Source: Secundilactobacillus yichangensis
Lineage (GTDB): Bacteria; Bacillota; Bacilli; Lactobacillales; Lactobacillaceae
DNA: 64,000 bases
Assembly (NCBI RefSeq): GCF_016861565.1
Contig: NZ_BOLK01000001.1
Span: forward strand, 1 to 64,000
Reading direction: 5' to 3'
The notes beneath the pieces are model-generated. The model did no database searches, was not told the origin of the DNA, and saw nothing but the letters and a program-made list of their open reading frames with translations. The translations under genes were made by a program, and so were the position numbers. Positions 1 to 7,693 of the stretch are shown in pieces. Within the stretch, counting starts at the first letter, position 1, and every line of letters begins with the position of its first letter.

Positions 1-2
1 CT

Positions 3-260
3 AAGGTAATCAGTTATCAAGGTTTCTATAATTTTCGGCTTAAATTGATTGCTAAGTGCCAGCATTTAGGCATTCCCGTACACTTGATTAACCGTTTTGA
101 ACCAACTTCTAAAGTGTGTCACCGGTGTGGCCATAAAAAAGTTGATTTAAAACTAAGTGAGCGAACCTATCAATGTCCTAAATGTAGTTATACCGCAGAT
201 CGTGATATTAATGCGGCCCTGAATATCAGGGATACTGAAAACTTTGAACTAGCCTACTAA
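3..260 (+). CDS. tnpB: TnpB (IS200/IS605 OrfB) C-terminal end, partial
   Basis: This is the 3' end of a transposon-encoded RNA-guided nuclease; the frame is open to the left edge, so the N-terminal part lies outside the window. The visible part has the TnpB zinc finger (CHRCG, about 17 residues, then CPKC) followed by DRDINAALNI, the segment that carries the last RuvC aspartate in this family. The reading frame ends with TAA at 258-260. The family acts with an RNA derived from the element's right end and is associated with IS200/IS605 transposons. Whether the full copy is intact, and whether a TnpA transposase gene accompanies it, cannot be seen here. The family assignment is secure because the finger plus DRDINA signature is diagnostic. 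Confidence 0.9.
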   Translation, partial: KVISYQGFYNFRLKLIAKCQHLGIPVHLINRFEPTSKVCHRCGHKKVDLKLSERTYQCPKCSYTADRDINAALNIRDTENFELAY

Positions 261-400
261 CACAGGCTTCAAAGCATGTACCGGTGGCTAGCCGGGAATT
301 AACGCTTGTGGACTATCATATCAACTGTATTAGTGATTTTTATACGAGGCAGGATAGAGAGAAGCAAGAATAATCTATAACTTTTTATAAGTTATCAGTA
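200..400 (+). ncRNA. Possible omega (right-end) RNA of the tnpB element
   Basis: TnpB proteins use an RNA that overlaps the 3' end of tnpB and runs into the right end of the element. The non-coding stretch after the tnpB stop contains a CCGG-(7 nt)-CCGG fold (281-295) and the right-end hairpin at 377-395. Position and structure fit, but no boundary can be read directly. The coordinates are an estimate by analogy. Confidence 0.35.
377..395 (+). repeat. Right-end hairpin of IS200/IS605-type element
   Basis: ATAACTT (377-383) and AAGTTAT (389-395) form a perfect 7-bp inverted repeat with a 5-nt loop, about 115 bases after the tnpB stop. IS200/IS605 elements have such subterminal hairpins, recognised by the single-strand transposase, and lack terminal inverted repeats. 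The element end is probably close to 400. Confidence 0.6.
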
Positions 401-412
401 GCAGGATTACAT

Positions 413-1021
413 ATGACAGAAGATATGCACAATGGCAATCTTTATTTGCCAATGGATAAAGCAATTTTAAAGGAACAGGAAGCAGCGCAGGAATTACTGT
501 ATGACTTCAACCAAACGCGGCCGGGTGACCATGAAGGACGGCAAAGCCTGCTCAAGCGGATGTTTGCTGAAATTGGCGAGGGTACTTATATTGAGCCGCC
601 GCTGCACGCTAACTTTGGCGGCCGTCATTTACATTTTGGCAGCCATATTTATGCGAACTATAATTTGACTGCGGTTGACGATACGCATATCTACGTTGGC
701 GACCATACGATGTTCGGTCCTAACGTCACCTTAGCTTCCGCAACCCATCCCGTTATACCAGAGCTGCGTGAAAAGGAATATCAGTATAATCTGCCGATTA
801 GAATTGGCCGCAACTGCTGGTTAGGCGCGGGGGCAATTGTGCTGCCGGGAATTACGATTGGCGATAACACGGTGATTGGTGCGGGCGCCGTAGTTACCAA
901 AGACGTACCGGCCAACGTTGTTGCAGTTGGTAATCCTTGCCGCGTCCTGCGAAAAATTAATGCGAGCGATCGGAAGTATTACCACCGAGGACGTGAAATC
1001 GATTGGTCGAAAATTAAGTAA
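413..1021 (+). CDS. Maltose/galactoside O-acetyltransferase family protein
   Basis: This is a 202-residue acetyl-CoA-dependent sugar O-acetyltransferase of the left-handed beta-helix (hexapeptide repeat) family, like Maa and LacA. An N-terminal maltose-acetyltransferase cap (about residues 8-60) precedes hexapeptide repeats. The catalytic histidine region is ASATHPV (His about 112), and the C-terminal coils carry IGAGAVV and the NPCRVLRKI ending typical of the family. A weak AGGA precedes the ATG at 413; an in-frame ATG at 425 is an alternative. The gene sits directly beside the insertion-element end and is closed by a strong terminator at 1039. Substrate cannot be fixed from sequence; detoxifying acetylation of non-metabolised sugars is the usual suggestion. 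It shows no fusion or truncation. Confidence 0.9.
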   Translation: MTEDMHNGNLYLPMDKAILKEQEAAQELLYDFNQTRPGDHEGRQSLLKRMFAEIGEGTYIEPPLHANFGGRHLHFGSHIYANYNLTAVDDTHIYVGDHTMFGPNVTLASATHPVIPELREKEYQYNLPIRIGRNCWLGAGAIVLPGITIGDNTVIGAGAVVTKDVPANVVAVGNPCRVLRKINASDRKYYHRGREIDWSKIK

Positions 1022-1033
1022 AGTTCCGCAAGC

Positions 1034-1070
1034 AAAAAGGGCTCTCAATCGTGTGATTGAGAGCCCTTTA
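1034..1070. terminator. Bidirectional intrinsic terminator
   Basis: GGGCTCTCAATC (1039-1050) and GATTGAGAGCCC (1055-1066) form a perfect 12-bp stem with a GTGT loop, flanked by an A-run (1034-1038) and TTT. It serves both the acetyltransferase gene and the convergent multicopper oxidase gene. Confidence 0.9.
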
Positions 1071-1105
1071 AATTGGACTAGTTTCAATTTTTATTGAATG
1101 GTGTG

Positions 1106-2644
1106 TTACATTTTCATTCCCATTTTACGGTAGGAATCCATTCCCGCCATCCACAGGTCTTTAGGATCAATGCCGCGTTCCTTAGCAAACGCGTTCATTA
1201 AAGTATCCATATCCATTAACTTGTATTTTGGCATTGGTTTGCTTGGATCGTAGGTTTGAATCTGGGCCATCATACCGCCGTCTTCGTGTTCAATGATATG
1301 GCAGTGGTACATATAAACACCGGGCAAGTCGAAACGGACCAGCAGCCGAACGGTTTCACCGGGATTGACTCCGACAGTGTCTTTGAAGCCGTGTTCGTTA
1401 GGATAGGGTGCGTGGCCGTTTCGTGAAATGACCAGGAATTCGGTTCCGTGCACGTGGAAGGGATGCACCATCCCAGAATCTTTCGTATTGGAATTAGTAA
1501 CGTCCCAATACTGGCTTTGGCCGACTGGCTGGGTAGCATCGATCCGCTGCATGCTAAATTTCTTGTTATCCATCATGACACTTTCGTCCATCCCGCTCAT
1601 CACGATCTTACGAACGGGTGTTTTAGGATCAACTTCAGGCTTCTTAATGGTGAATAGGTGATCCGGCAAAGTGGTCTTATCAGACGCAAACTGATGAATT
1701 CTGAATTCAACGATTGGAACGTCATCGCTAAACAGCGTGACGATCTGACCTTCATGATAACCAGAGAAGTCAACCACAATTTCGGCCCGTTCAGCACAGG
1801 TGAGCATTAAGTGATCCATGTAAACTGGTTCAGGTAAGAGGCTGGAATCACCTGCTACCTGAGTAAATTTCAGGTTGTCTGAGAAGTGCAGGCGCCATTC
1901 CCTGCGGTTAGCACCGTCTAGAATGCGTAAGCGGACTTTTTGAGTGGTGACATTAAAGAAGGGGTTGACGGTGCCGTTAATGAGGGCTGTTGGTCCTTGG
2001 ACGCCATCAGGGTCATAGTCGGCGTGATAGTCTAATTGATTATCTTCGTGGAAGCGGCGGTCTTGAAGCACTAGCGGAATGTCATCCACACCATAGTGAT
2101 GCGGTAGCGGCAAACTGTTGATGTGGTCGTCGGTGACCAGCACCATGGTTGCCAGGCCGTGCCAAACCTGTTCAGCAGTTGATGGGCACGGGTGAGCGTG
2201 CAGCCAAGTCGTTGCGGCAGGCTGATTCAGCGTGAAATCAATGTGCTTAGTTTCGCCCGGGTATACGGGAGCGTGGCAGCCACCGTCAATGTAAGGACCG
2301 GAAACAATCAGACCGTGCCAGTGAAAAGTGGTGATTTCTGACAGGTGATTTTCCAAGGTAACGTGAATGTGCTTGCCAACCGGGTAAACGATGGTTTGAC
2401 CAAGAATGCTAGCATTATAGCCCCAGGTTTTGGTTTTTGCGCCGGGCAAGATTGGTGTTTCACCGGTTTGAGCTGTCACTGTATACCAGATATCAGTATC
2501 AGTTTCTTTATCGGGTTTTAATAGCGCCGGAATGGCCAATGGCTTTTCGGGTGCATCAGCGACTTTTAAGGGAATGTAGCCGCCGTCATGGGTGTTAAAA
2601 GCAGGTTCATCAAAAAAATAATCATGATAGATTTCTTTAGACAT
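1106..2644 (-). CDS. Cytoplasmic multicopper oxidase (laccase/SufI-like)
   Basis: This 512-residue multicopper oxidase has three cupredoxin domains. Copper ligands are visible as FHWHGL (about residue 105), WLHAHP (about 148), HPFHVHG (about 393) and HCHIIEHEDGGMM (about 448), so the type 1 and trinuclear sites look complete. There is no signal peptide or membrane segment, so it should act in the cytoplasm. The family oxidises phenolic substrates or Cu(I); lactic acid bacterial members have been linked to biogenic amine breakdown, which is only an inference here. The start at 2644 is chosen because AGGAGAA lies 6 bases upstream, and the -10 box at 2673-2678 puts the transcript start downstream of the alternative ATG at 2668. 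The C-terminal tail is rich in methionine. Confidence 0.93.
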   Translation of the reverse strand: MSKEIYHDYFFDEPAFNTHDGGYIPLKVADAPEKPLAIPALLKPDKETDTDIWYTVTAQTGETPILPGAKTKTWGYNASILGQTIVYPVGKHIHVTLENHLSEITTFHWHGLIVSGPYIDGGCHAPVYPGETKHIDFTLNQPAATTWLHAHPCPSTAEQVWHGLATMVLVTDDHINSLPLPHHYGVDDIPLVLQDRRFHEDNQLDYHADYDPDGVQGPTALINGTVNPFFNVTTQKVRLRILDGANRREWRLHFSDNLKFTQVAGDSSLLPEPVYMDHLMLTCAERAEIVVDFSGYHEGQIVTLFSDDVPIVEFRIHQFASDKTTLPDHLFTIKKPEVDPKTPVRKIVMSGMDESVMMDNKKFSMQRIDATQPVGQSQYWDVTNSNTKDSGMVHPFHVHGTEFLVISRNGHAPYPNEHGFKDTVGVNPGETVRLLVRFDLPGVYMYHCHIIEHEDGGMMAQIQTYDPSKPMPKYKLMDMDTLMNAFAKERGIDPKDLWMAGMDSYRKMGMKM

Positions 2645-2672
2645 TAGAACTTCTCCTCTCATGTTCACTTCT

Positions 2673-2678
2673 ATTATA
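2673..2678 (-). promoter_or_regulatory. -10 box of the multicopper oxidase promoter
   Basis: On the minus strand this reads TATAAT, about 30 bases before the chosen start codon. No good -35 box is seen 17 bases upstream; the region is AT-rich. Confidence 0.55.
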
Positions 2679-2734
2679 TACCACTGATTTTTAAAATTAT
2701 AATAATTTTTAAGGAATGCCTAAATAATTTGTAC

Positions 2735-2740
2735 TATAAT
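2735..2740 (+). promoter_or_regulatory. -10 box for the small membrane protein gene
   Basis: A perfect TATAAT lies 25 bases before the ATG at 2765, with AGGAGAG in between. The -35 region is poor. It is divergent from the oxidase promoter, with the two -10 boxes about 60 bases apart. Confidence 0.5.
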
Positions 2741-2764
2741 AAGAAAGGAAGGAGAGATGATTAG

Positions 2765-2926
2765 ATGGGTGCAATGTCAAAGGGGTTTTTATGGTTACTG
2801 TTAATTTTGAACGTGATTTTGATCGGTTTTTTGCTCAGTATGAACAACATGGCTGCAATGTGGATGATGGCAATTATAATGTTGCTTGATTCAGTAGGTT
2901 CATTAGTTGCCGTTTATCGAAAATAA
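2765..2926 (+). CDS. Small methionine-rich membrane protein, unknown function
   Basis: This 53-residue open frame has a good ribosome binding site (GGAAGGAGAG) and its own -10 box. The protein has two hydrophobic stretches (about residues 8-25 and 33-50) that should form a two-helix membrane hairpin. The turn is unusually rich in methionine (SMNNMAAMWMMAIIM). It ends in a basic YRK. It is divergent from the multicopper oxidase gene and is followed by a strong terminator, so it is a single-gene unit. I do not recognise a family. A role in copper or membrane stress next to the oxidase is only a suggestion from the neighbour and composition. Confidence 0.65.
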   Translation: MGAMSKGFLWLLLILNVILIGFLLSMNNMAAMWMMAIIMLLDSVGSLVAVYRK

Positions 2927-2952
2927 CAGTGGTTAGTTAAATAATTGTAAAC

Positions 2953-3000
2953 AAAAAGGCAGCACAGCAAACCAGTTAAGGTTTACCGTGCTGCTCTCTT
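2953..3000. terminator. Bidirectional terminator
   Basis: GCAGCAC (2959-2965) pairs with GTGCTGC (2988-2994), with an inner AAACC/GGTTT stem, flanked by an A-run (2953-2957) and a T-rich tract. It separates the small membrane protein gene from the convergent HAD gene. Confidence 0.85.
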
Positions 3001-3018
3001 TATAAAATCAGTTTACTA

Positions 3019-3729
3019 TTAATAGTTGGTAACGGACATTGCTTGTAAAAGTTCTGCCAGTTCAGTTGGAGATTCAACCGTTTGATCGGGAATAAAATCT
3101 GACTTTGGCATCTCTAATTGTCGGTGGTTGAACCAGAAAGCATGCCAACCAGCTTTTTTAGCGCCCACCATGTCTTTTTCAAAATTATCGCCGATATAGA
3201 CAACTTCATTGGCTTGAAGATTCATATGGCGGCTAAAGTGGGTGAAAATTCTTGGGTCCGGTTTGCGCAAACCGACTTCGTCAGAAATGACGACGTTATC
3301 TCCCTTAAACCACCGCTGCAGGTCAAGGCGTGATAATTTTTCGGACTGCGTGTTACTTTCACCATTGGTAATGACACCTAATTCGTAGTGATCCTTTAAT
3401 AGTGGCAATTGCGCCTGAATGTCTGAAAATAAACTGATCTTTTCTGCTTCTGCGCGGTAACGGTCGCAAAAAGCGAGCCAAACTGAATTGGTCAAAGTTG
3501 GCAAATCATGATCTGCCAAAACGTCGTTTAGACGGTTGAAGACGTGGTTCATCGTCAATGTTTCTAACTTTGCGACTCGGTCATTCATGTGTTTAAATAC
3601 CTTAAACAGGTCGGTTAACACGTGACCGGAAACCGCGGGGTCGTTCCAGACAGAAAATAGTGCTTGCTGGAATGGTCGCTGTTGATCATAAAGTGTATCA
3701 TCGAGATCAAAAACGATGGCTTTAAGCAT
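3019..3729 (-). CDS. HAD-superfamily hydrolase (YjjG-like)
   Basis: This is a 236-residue haloacid-dehalogenase phosphatase. Motif I is DLDDTLYDQ (residues 7-15, with both catalytic aspartates), motif II is VITNGES, a conserved lysine follows, and motif III is IGDNFEKD. The helical cap lies between motifs I and II. YjjG-like members act as nucleotidases, but the substrate here is not decided by sequence. The start at 3729 is chosen because GAGGAGG lies 8 bases upstream; a longer frame to 3786 has no ribosome binding site. It is a single gene ended by the terminator at 2959-2994. Confidence 0.88.
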   Translation of the reverse strand: MLKAIVFDLDDTLYDQQRPFQQALFSVWNDPAVSGHVLTDLFKVFKHMNDRVAKLETLTMNHVFNRLNDVLADHDLPTLTNSVWLAFCDRYRAEAEKISLFSDIQAQLPLLKDHYELGVITNGESNTQSEKLSRLDLQRWFKGDNVVISDEVGLRKPDPRIFTHFSRHMNLQANEVVYIGDNFEKDMVGAKKAGWHAFWFNHRQLEMPKSDFIPDQTVESPTELAELLQAMSVTNY

Positions 3730-3820
3730 AATCGATTCCTCCTCGAAGTTCTGCGACAAGTAGTGTAACACGAATGTAACATTCATTTCAAATATTTTTT
3801 ACTTTTCAAGCTTCTCAGGG

Positions 3821-3849
3821 TTGCTATGAGTGAATAAAACGAGTATACT
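3821..3849 (+). promoter_or_regulatory. rpsB promoter
   Basis: TTGCTA (3821-3826) and TATACT (3844-3849) are separated by exactly 17 bases. The predicted start near 3856 gives a leader of about 110 bases before rpsB. Confidence 0.8.
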
Positions 3850-3855
3850 AATTCT

Positions 3856-3964
3856 TGGCTAATTGCCACAATTCACACTCTGGGTGATATGCTAAGCAGT
3901 GCTCGGGAGAGTTCTTAGCGTAAGTGATCTCAGGGGAGGAAAAAACTTTGATGGAGGCTATTTC
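3856..3964 (+). promoter_or_regulatory. rpsB leader, possible S2 autoregulatory structure
   Basis: The long untranslated leader contains GCTAAG (3891-3896) pairing with CTTAGC (3914-3919), and outer segments that could extend the fold. It ends at the GGAGG at 3953-3957. Ribosomal protein S2 operons often have autogenous leader control; assigning it here is inference. Confidence 0.35.
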
Positions 3965-4723
3965 ATGGCTGTTATTACAATGAAACAATTACTTGAAGCA
4001 GGTGTCCACTTCGGTCACCAAACTCGTCGCTGGAACCCTAAGATGAAGGATTATATCTTCACCGAACGTAACGGGATCTACATTATTGACTTACAAAAGA
4101 CGGTTAAGTTGATCGACGTTGCCTACAACTTCGTTAAGGATGAAGCATCTAAGGGTGCCGTAGTGCTTTTCGTTGGTACAAAGAAGCAAGCCCAAGATTC
4201 TATTGAAGAAGAAGCTACCCGCGCTGGTCAATTTTACGTTAACCACCGTTGGTTGGGCGGAACTTTAACCAACTGGAACACCATTCAAACTCGTATCAAG
4301 CGTTTGAAGGATCTTAAGAAGATGGCAACCGATGGTACTTTTGACCGTTTGCCAAAGAAGGAAGTTTCTTTACTGAAGAAGCAGACTGATAAGTTGGAAC
4401 GTTTCTTAGGCGGTATCGAAGATATGCCTAAGCTGCCTGACGTTATGTTTGTTGTCGATCCTCGTAAGGAACAGATTGCCGTTAAGGAAGCTCAAAAGCT
4501 GAACATTCCGATCGTTGCTATGGTTGATACCAACACCGACCCAGACGACGTTGACGTTATCATTCCTTCTAACGATGATGCTATTCGTGCCGTTCGCTTG
4601 ATTACAAGCAAAATGGCCGATGCTGTTATCGAAGGCCGTCAAGGTGAAGACGAAGCAGAAGCTGCTAAAGCAGACGCAAAAGATGCTGACAGCAAGGATG
4701 CTTCAGAAAACGCTGCTGAATAG
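3965..4723 (+). CDS. rpsB: 30S ribosomal protein S2
   Basis: This 252-residue protein begins [18 protein letters not shown], the classic S2 start, and contains the RRWNPKMK and LGGTLTNW motifs. S2 binds late to the 30S body near S1 and the anti-Shine-Dalgarno region. The ATG at 3965 is chosen over an upstream GTG frame (3899) because GGAGG lies 7 bases before it and all S2 proteins begin here. The last 30 residues form an acidic, alanine-rich tail, common in lactobacilli. It is followed by a hairpin and then tsf, the usual S2-EF-Ts pair. Confidence 0.98.
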   Translation: MAVITMKQLLEAGVHFGHQTRRWNPKMKDYIFTERNGIYIIDLQKTVKLIDVAYNFVKDEASKGAVVLFVGTKKQAQDSIEEEATRAGQFYVNHRWLGGTLTNWNTIQTRIKRLKDLKKMATDGTFDRLPKKEVSLLKKQTDKLERFLGGIEDMPKLPDVMFVVDPRKEQIAVKEAQKLNIPIVAMVDTNTDPDDVDVIIPSNDDAIRAVRLITSKMADAVIEGRQGEDEAEAAKADAKDADSKDASENAAE

Positions 4724-4754
4724 TTTATAATATTAGTTAAAAACCATCAGTGCT

Positions 4755-4811
4755 AAGGCTGGCTTGAAAATGTGGACCCGCGAGGCCTGATTATTTTCGG
4801 GCCAGCCTTTT
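4755..4811 (+). terminator. Hairpin with T-run between rpsB and tsf (attenuator)
   Basis: AAGGCTGGC (4755-4763) pairs with GCCAGCCTT (4801-4809), with an inner GAAAAT/ATTTTC stem, followed by TTTTG. Because tsf has no clear promoter of its own, it probably acts as a partial terminator adjusting the S2 to EF-Ts ratio. Confidence 0.7.
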
Positions 4812-4860
4812 GTGTTGGTGTTATGCGACTCATTTTTATTTACATTAAGGAGGCCATAAA

Positions 4861-5742
4861 ATGGCAAGCATTACTGCAAAAATGGTTAAAGAACTTCGTG
4901 ATAAGACTAGCGTTGGTATGATGGACGCAAAGAAAGCCCTCGTTGCTACTGAAGGCGACATGGACAAAGCAATCGATTTTCTGCGTGAAAAGGGAATTGC
5001 CAAGGCTGAAAAGAAGAGCAGCAACGTTGCTGCTAACGGTTTAGCTCACATTACTGAAAATGGTAATACAGCTGCAATCGCTGAAGTTAACTCTGAAACT
5101 GATTTCGTTGCTTCTAACGATCGTTTCAAAAACTTGGTTAAGACCATCACTGATTTAATCGCTGCTAACAAGCCAGCTGATATGGATGCTGCCTTGGCAT
5201 TAAAGAACGCTGACGGCCAGACCATTAAAGATCTGATTATTGAACAGACTCAAGTAACTTCAGAACATACGACCCTGCGTCGTTTCAAAGTTGTTGAAAA
5301 GTCTGATAACGAAGTATTTGGTGCTTACTTGCATAACGGCGGTCAAATTGCTTCCTTAGTTGTTCTGGAAGGCGCTGATGCCAGTGTTGCCAAGAACGTT
5401 GCAATGCACGTTGCAGCTGTTAACCCAGAATTTACTTCCCGTGAAGAAATTCCTGCAGAGCGTTTGGATCACGAACGCGAAGTATTGAAGAAGGAAGCTT
5501 TGAACGAAGGCAAGCCTGAAAAGATCGTTGAAAAAATGGTCGAAGGCCGTCTCCGTAAATTCTTGTCAGAAATTAGCCTTGCTGACCAAGAATTCGTTAT
5601 GGATTCAGACCAAACAGTTAGCCAATACGTTGCCTCAAAGGGCGGCAAGCTGAAGAGCTTCGTCCGTTATGAAGTCGGTGAAGGTATCGAAGTTGAAACT
5701 AAGAACTTTGAAGATGAAGTAAATAGTCAAATCAACGGCTAA
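4861..5742 (+). CDS. tsf: Elongation factor Ts
   Basis: EF-Ts is the nucleotide exchange factor for EF-Tu. The 293-residue protein begins with the UBA-like domain ([20 protein letters not shown]), then the core with the [10 protein letters not shown] signature (about residues 77-88) that inserts into EF-Tu. Length is normal for Firmicutes. AAGGAGG lies 7 bases before the ATG. It is co-oriented with rpsB across the 4755-4811 hairpin and closed by a perfect terminator at 5759. Confidence 0.98.
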   Translation: MASITAKMVKELRDKTSVGMMDAKKALVATEGDMDKAIDFLREKGIAKAEKKSSNVAANGLAHITENGNTAAIAEVNSETDFVASNDRFKNLVKTITDLIAANKPADMDAALALKNADGQTIKDLIIEQTQVTSEHTTLRRFKVVEKSDNEVFGAYLHNGGQIASLVVLEGADASVAKNVAMHVAAVNPEFTSREEIPAERLDHEREVLKKEALNEGKPEKIVEKMVEGRLRKFLSEISLADQEFVMDSDQTVSQYVASKGGKLKSFVRYEVGEGIEVETKNFEDEVNSQING

Positions 5743-5758
5743 ACTGACTTTAAAAAAG

Positions 5759-5787
5759 GATGTACGTGTAACGTACATCTTTTTTTA
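5759..5787 (+). terminator. tsf terminator
   Basis: GATGTACGT (5759-5767) and ACGTACATC (5771-5779) form a perfect 9-bp stem with a GTA loop, followed by T7. Confidence 0.93.
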
Positions 5788-5867
5788 TGCAATTTAACAA
5801 GGATACGACTGTTGGTCGATAGCGGTTTATGATAGAATTACACAAGGAAACTAATAGGAGGCTCATG

Positions 5868-6590
5868 ATGTCGGATTTAAAGTATAAGCGCGTCGTTTTG
5901 AAGCTGAGTGGTGAAGCCCTGGCAGGCGATCAGGGATTTGGTATCCACCCGCCAGTCATTAAAACGGTAGCAAAAGAAGTTAAAGAAGTATATGATTTGG
6001 GTCTTCAGATTGGGATCGTCGTTGGCGGCGGTAACATGTGGCGAGGCGAATCAGGTGCTCAGATGGGCATGGAACGTGCACAGGCTGACTACATTGGGAT
6101 GCTAGCAACCATTATGAACGGTCTTGCGCTTCAAGATAACCTTGAAGATATTGGCGTACCAACCCGGGTACAGACTTCCATCGAAATGCGGGCCATTGCA
6201 GAGCCTTATATTCGACGGAAAGCAATTCGGCACTTAGAGAAGGACCGGGTCGTTATTTTCGCTGGTGGGACTGGCAGCCCATACTTTTCAACTGATACCA
6301 CGGCTGCTTTACGGGCAGCTGAAATCAGTGCTGACGCTATCTTAATGGCTAAGAACGGGGTTGACGGTGTTTATTCTGCTGATCCTAACGTTGATCCTAA
6401 AGCTGTTAAGTTCGATCACCTGACCCACATGGATATTATTAACAAGGGTCTTCACGTGATGGATTCGACAGCCAGCACGTTATCAATGGACAATGACATT
6501 CCGTTGGTCGTATTTAACTTGAATCATCCAGGAAACATTAAGAAGGTTGTACTCGGTGAAGACATCGGGACAACGGTAAGGGGGAAATAG
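5868..6590 (+). CDS. pyrH: UMP kinase
   Basis: PyrH phosphorylates UMP to UDP, feeding pyrimidine nucleotide and cell-wall precursor synthesis. The 240-residue protein has the amino-acid kinase fold: [11 protein letters not shown] at the N-terminus, [23 protein letters not shown] and [13 protein letters not shown]. The start is one of two adjacent ATGs (5865, 5868); the second is preferred because AGGAGG (5856-5861) then sits 6 bases upstream. The frr start follows 2 bases after the stop, so the two are co-transcribed. Confidence 0.97.
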   Translation: MSDLKYKRVVLKLSGEALAGDQGFGIHPPVIKTVAKEVKEVYDLGLQIGIVVGGGNMWRGESGAQMGMERAQADYIGMLATIMNGLALQDNLEDIGVPTRVQTSIEMRAIAEPYIRRKAIRHLEKDRVVIFAGGTGSPYFSTDTTAALRAAEISADAILMAKNGVDGVYSADPNVDPKAVKFDHLTHMDIINKGLHVMDSTASTLSMDNDIPLVVFNLNHPGNIKKVVLGEDIGTTVRGK

Positions 6591-6592
6591 TA

Positions 6593-7150
6593 TTGGCAAA
6601 CCCAATTATTGATGAAGCAAAGGATAAGATGAAAAAGGCTGAAGACGTGTTAAGCCGGGAATTCGGTACCATTCGTGCCGGCCGTGCTAACGCCAGTCTA
6701 TTAAGCCGGGTCACCGTTCAGTATTACGGTGTTGAAACACCCATTAACCAAGTGGCAGCTATTACTGTCCCAGAACCACGAGTTATTTTAGTGACCCCGT
6801 TTGACAAATCTTCTTTGGAAGACGTTGAAAAGGGAATCCTGGAATCCGATCTCGGAATTACACCAGCTAACGACGGTTCTGCACTGCGGTTAGTGGTTCC
6901 CCAATTAACTGAAGAACGGCGTAAGGAACTTGCTAAGCAGGTTAAAGCAGTTGCTGAACAGGGTAAAGTTGCGGTTCGTAACGTCCGGCGCGAAGCAATG
7001 GACGCCTTGAAAAAAGGCCACAAGAACGGTGATTTCACTGATGATGACGTGCATGATCTTGAAAAGCAGGTTCAAAACGTTACCGATGAAGCTGTAAAAC
7101 AAATTGATAAATTGACTGAAAGCAAGGAGCAGGAAATTATTTCCGGCTAG
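6593..7150 (+). CDS. frr: Ribosome recycling factor
   Basis: RRF splits post-termination ribosomes together with EF-G. The 185-residue protein has the two-domain L shape: the three-helix bundle carries [14 protein letters not shown], and domain II contains [15 protein letters not shown]. The start codon is TTG at 6593, with a purine-rich GGGGGAAA just upstream overlapping the end of pyrH. Length matches the family. It lies in the pyrH-frr operon. Confidence 0.98.
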   Translation: MANPIIDEAKDKMKKAEDVLSREFGTIRAGRANASLLSRVTVQYYGVETPINQVAAITVPEPRVILVTPFDKSSLEDVEKGILESDLGITPANDGSALRLVVPQLTEERRKELAKQVKAVAEQGKVAVRNVRREAMDALKKGHKNGDFTDDDVHDLEKQVQNVTDEAVKQIDKLTESKEQEIISG

Positions 7151-7177
7151 TCTTAGCTGAATGAAAGGAAATTACGC

Positions 7178-7588
7178 ATGGCAAATGACGACGAAACAGT
7201 TGAAATCACGCCTGGCACACCACAATTTGCCAAAATGGTTTTCAAACTGAACGAAGCGGTTACTGACGAAAACTTAGCGGTTTTAAATTATAACGGCAAT
7301 GAATTAACTCAAATTGACGATGGCGTATACGCTCAACCAGCTTTTGTAAACGACGATTTTAATTTATTTTTCGTAATCACTCAGTTGATTGAGGAAGACT
7401 GGATTATTGCCTTTTCAAAAGCGACCATTGAAAACGGCTCTGAGATCACGGATTTAAGTGAACCTATCCCTACTGGTGAAGGTTTAAATAAACTTGGCGA
7501 AGTGAGTCCGGATGATGCTAATAATTTACTTCAGTATTTTAATACGTTATCTGACGCTAATCGCGGTGAGTGGCGTTTACTTCAGTAG
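7178..7588 (+). CDS. Acidic hypothetical protein between frr and uppS
   Basis: This 136-residue protein is strongly acidic (for example NDDET at the start, VSPDDANN and repeated ED pairs) and has no signal peptide or membrane helix. A short hydrophobic stretch (NLFFVITQLI, about residues 62-71) suggests a compact soluble domain. It has a good AAAGGAA ribosome binding site and begins 27 bases after frr, so it is probably transcribed with pyrH-frr. A terminator follows at 7621. I do not recognise a family; the position in a translation/envelope cluster says little about its role. Confidence 0.75.
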   Translation: MANDDETVEITPGTPQFAKMVFKLNEAVTDENLAVLNYNGNELTQIDDGVYAQPAFVNDDFNLFFVITQLIEEDWIIAFSKATIENGSEITDLSEPIPTGEGLNKLGEVSPDDANNLLQYFNTLSDANRGEWRLLQ

Positions 7589-7620
7589 CTTATTTAGATT
7601 CTGTTAAATAATCGCTTTAA

Positions 7621-7653
7621 GCAGAGTTGGGATAGTCGACAACTCTGTTTTTT
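7621..7653 (+). terminator. Terminator after the pyrH-frr unit
   Basis: CAGAGTTG (7622-7629) pairs with CAACTCTG (7640-7647), followed by T6. Confidence 0.88.
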
Positions 7654-7693
7654 GGTATGATTAGGGTTTGAAAGCTAATTTGGAGGTGCCGCT

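Noticed and set aside
821-1087. Minus-strand open frame inside the acetyltransferase gene
   Set aside because: It is a shadow of a well-supported gene, with no ribosome binding site or recognisable motif, and it crosses the terminator.
3899-3964. GTG-initiated upstream extension of rpsB
   Set aside because: S2 homologues begin at MAVITMKQ and the GGAGG is placed for the ATG at 3965; the extension is leader RNA.
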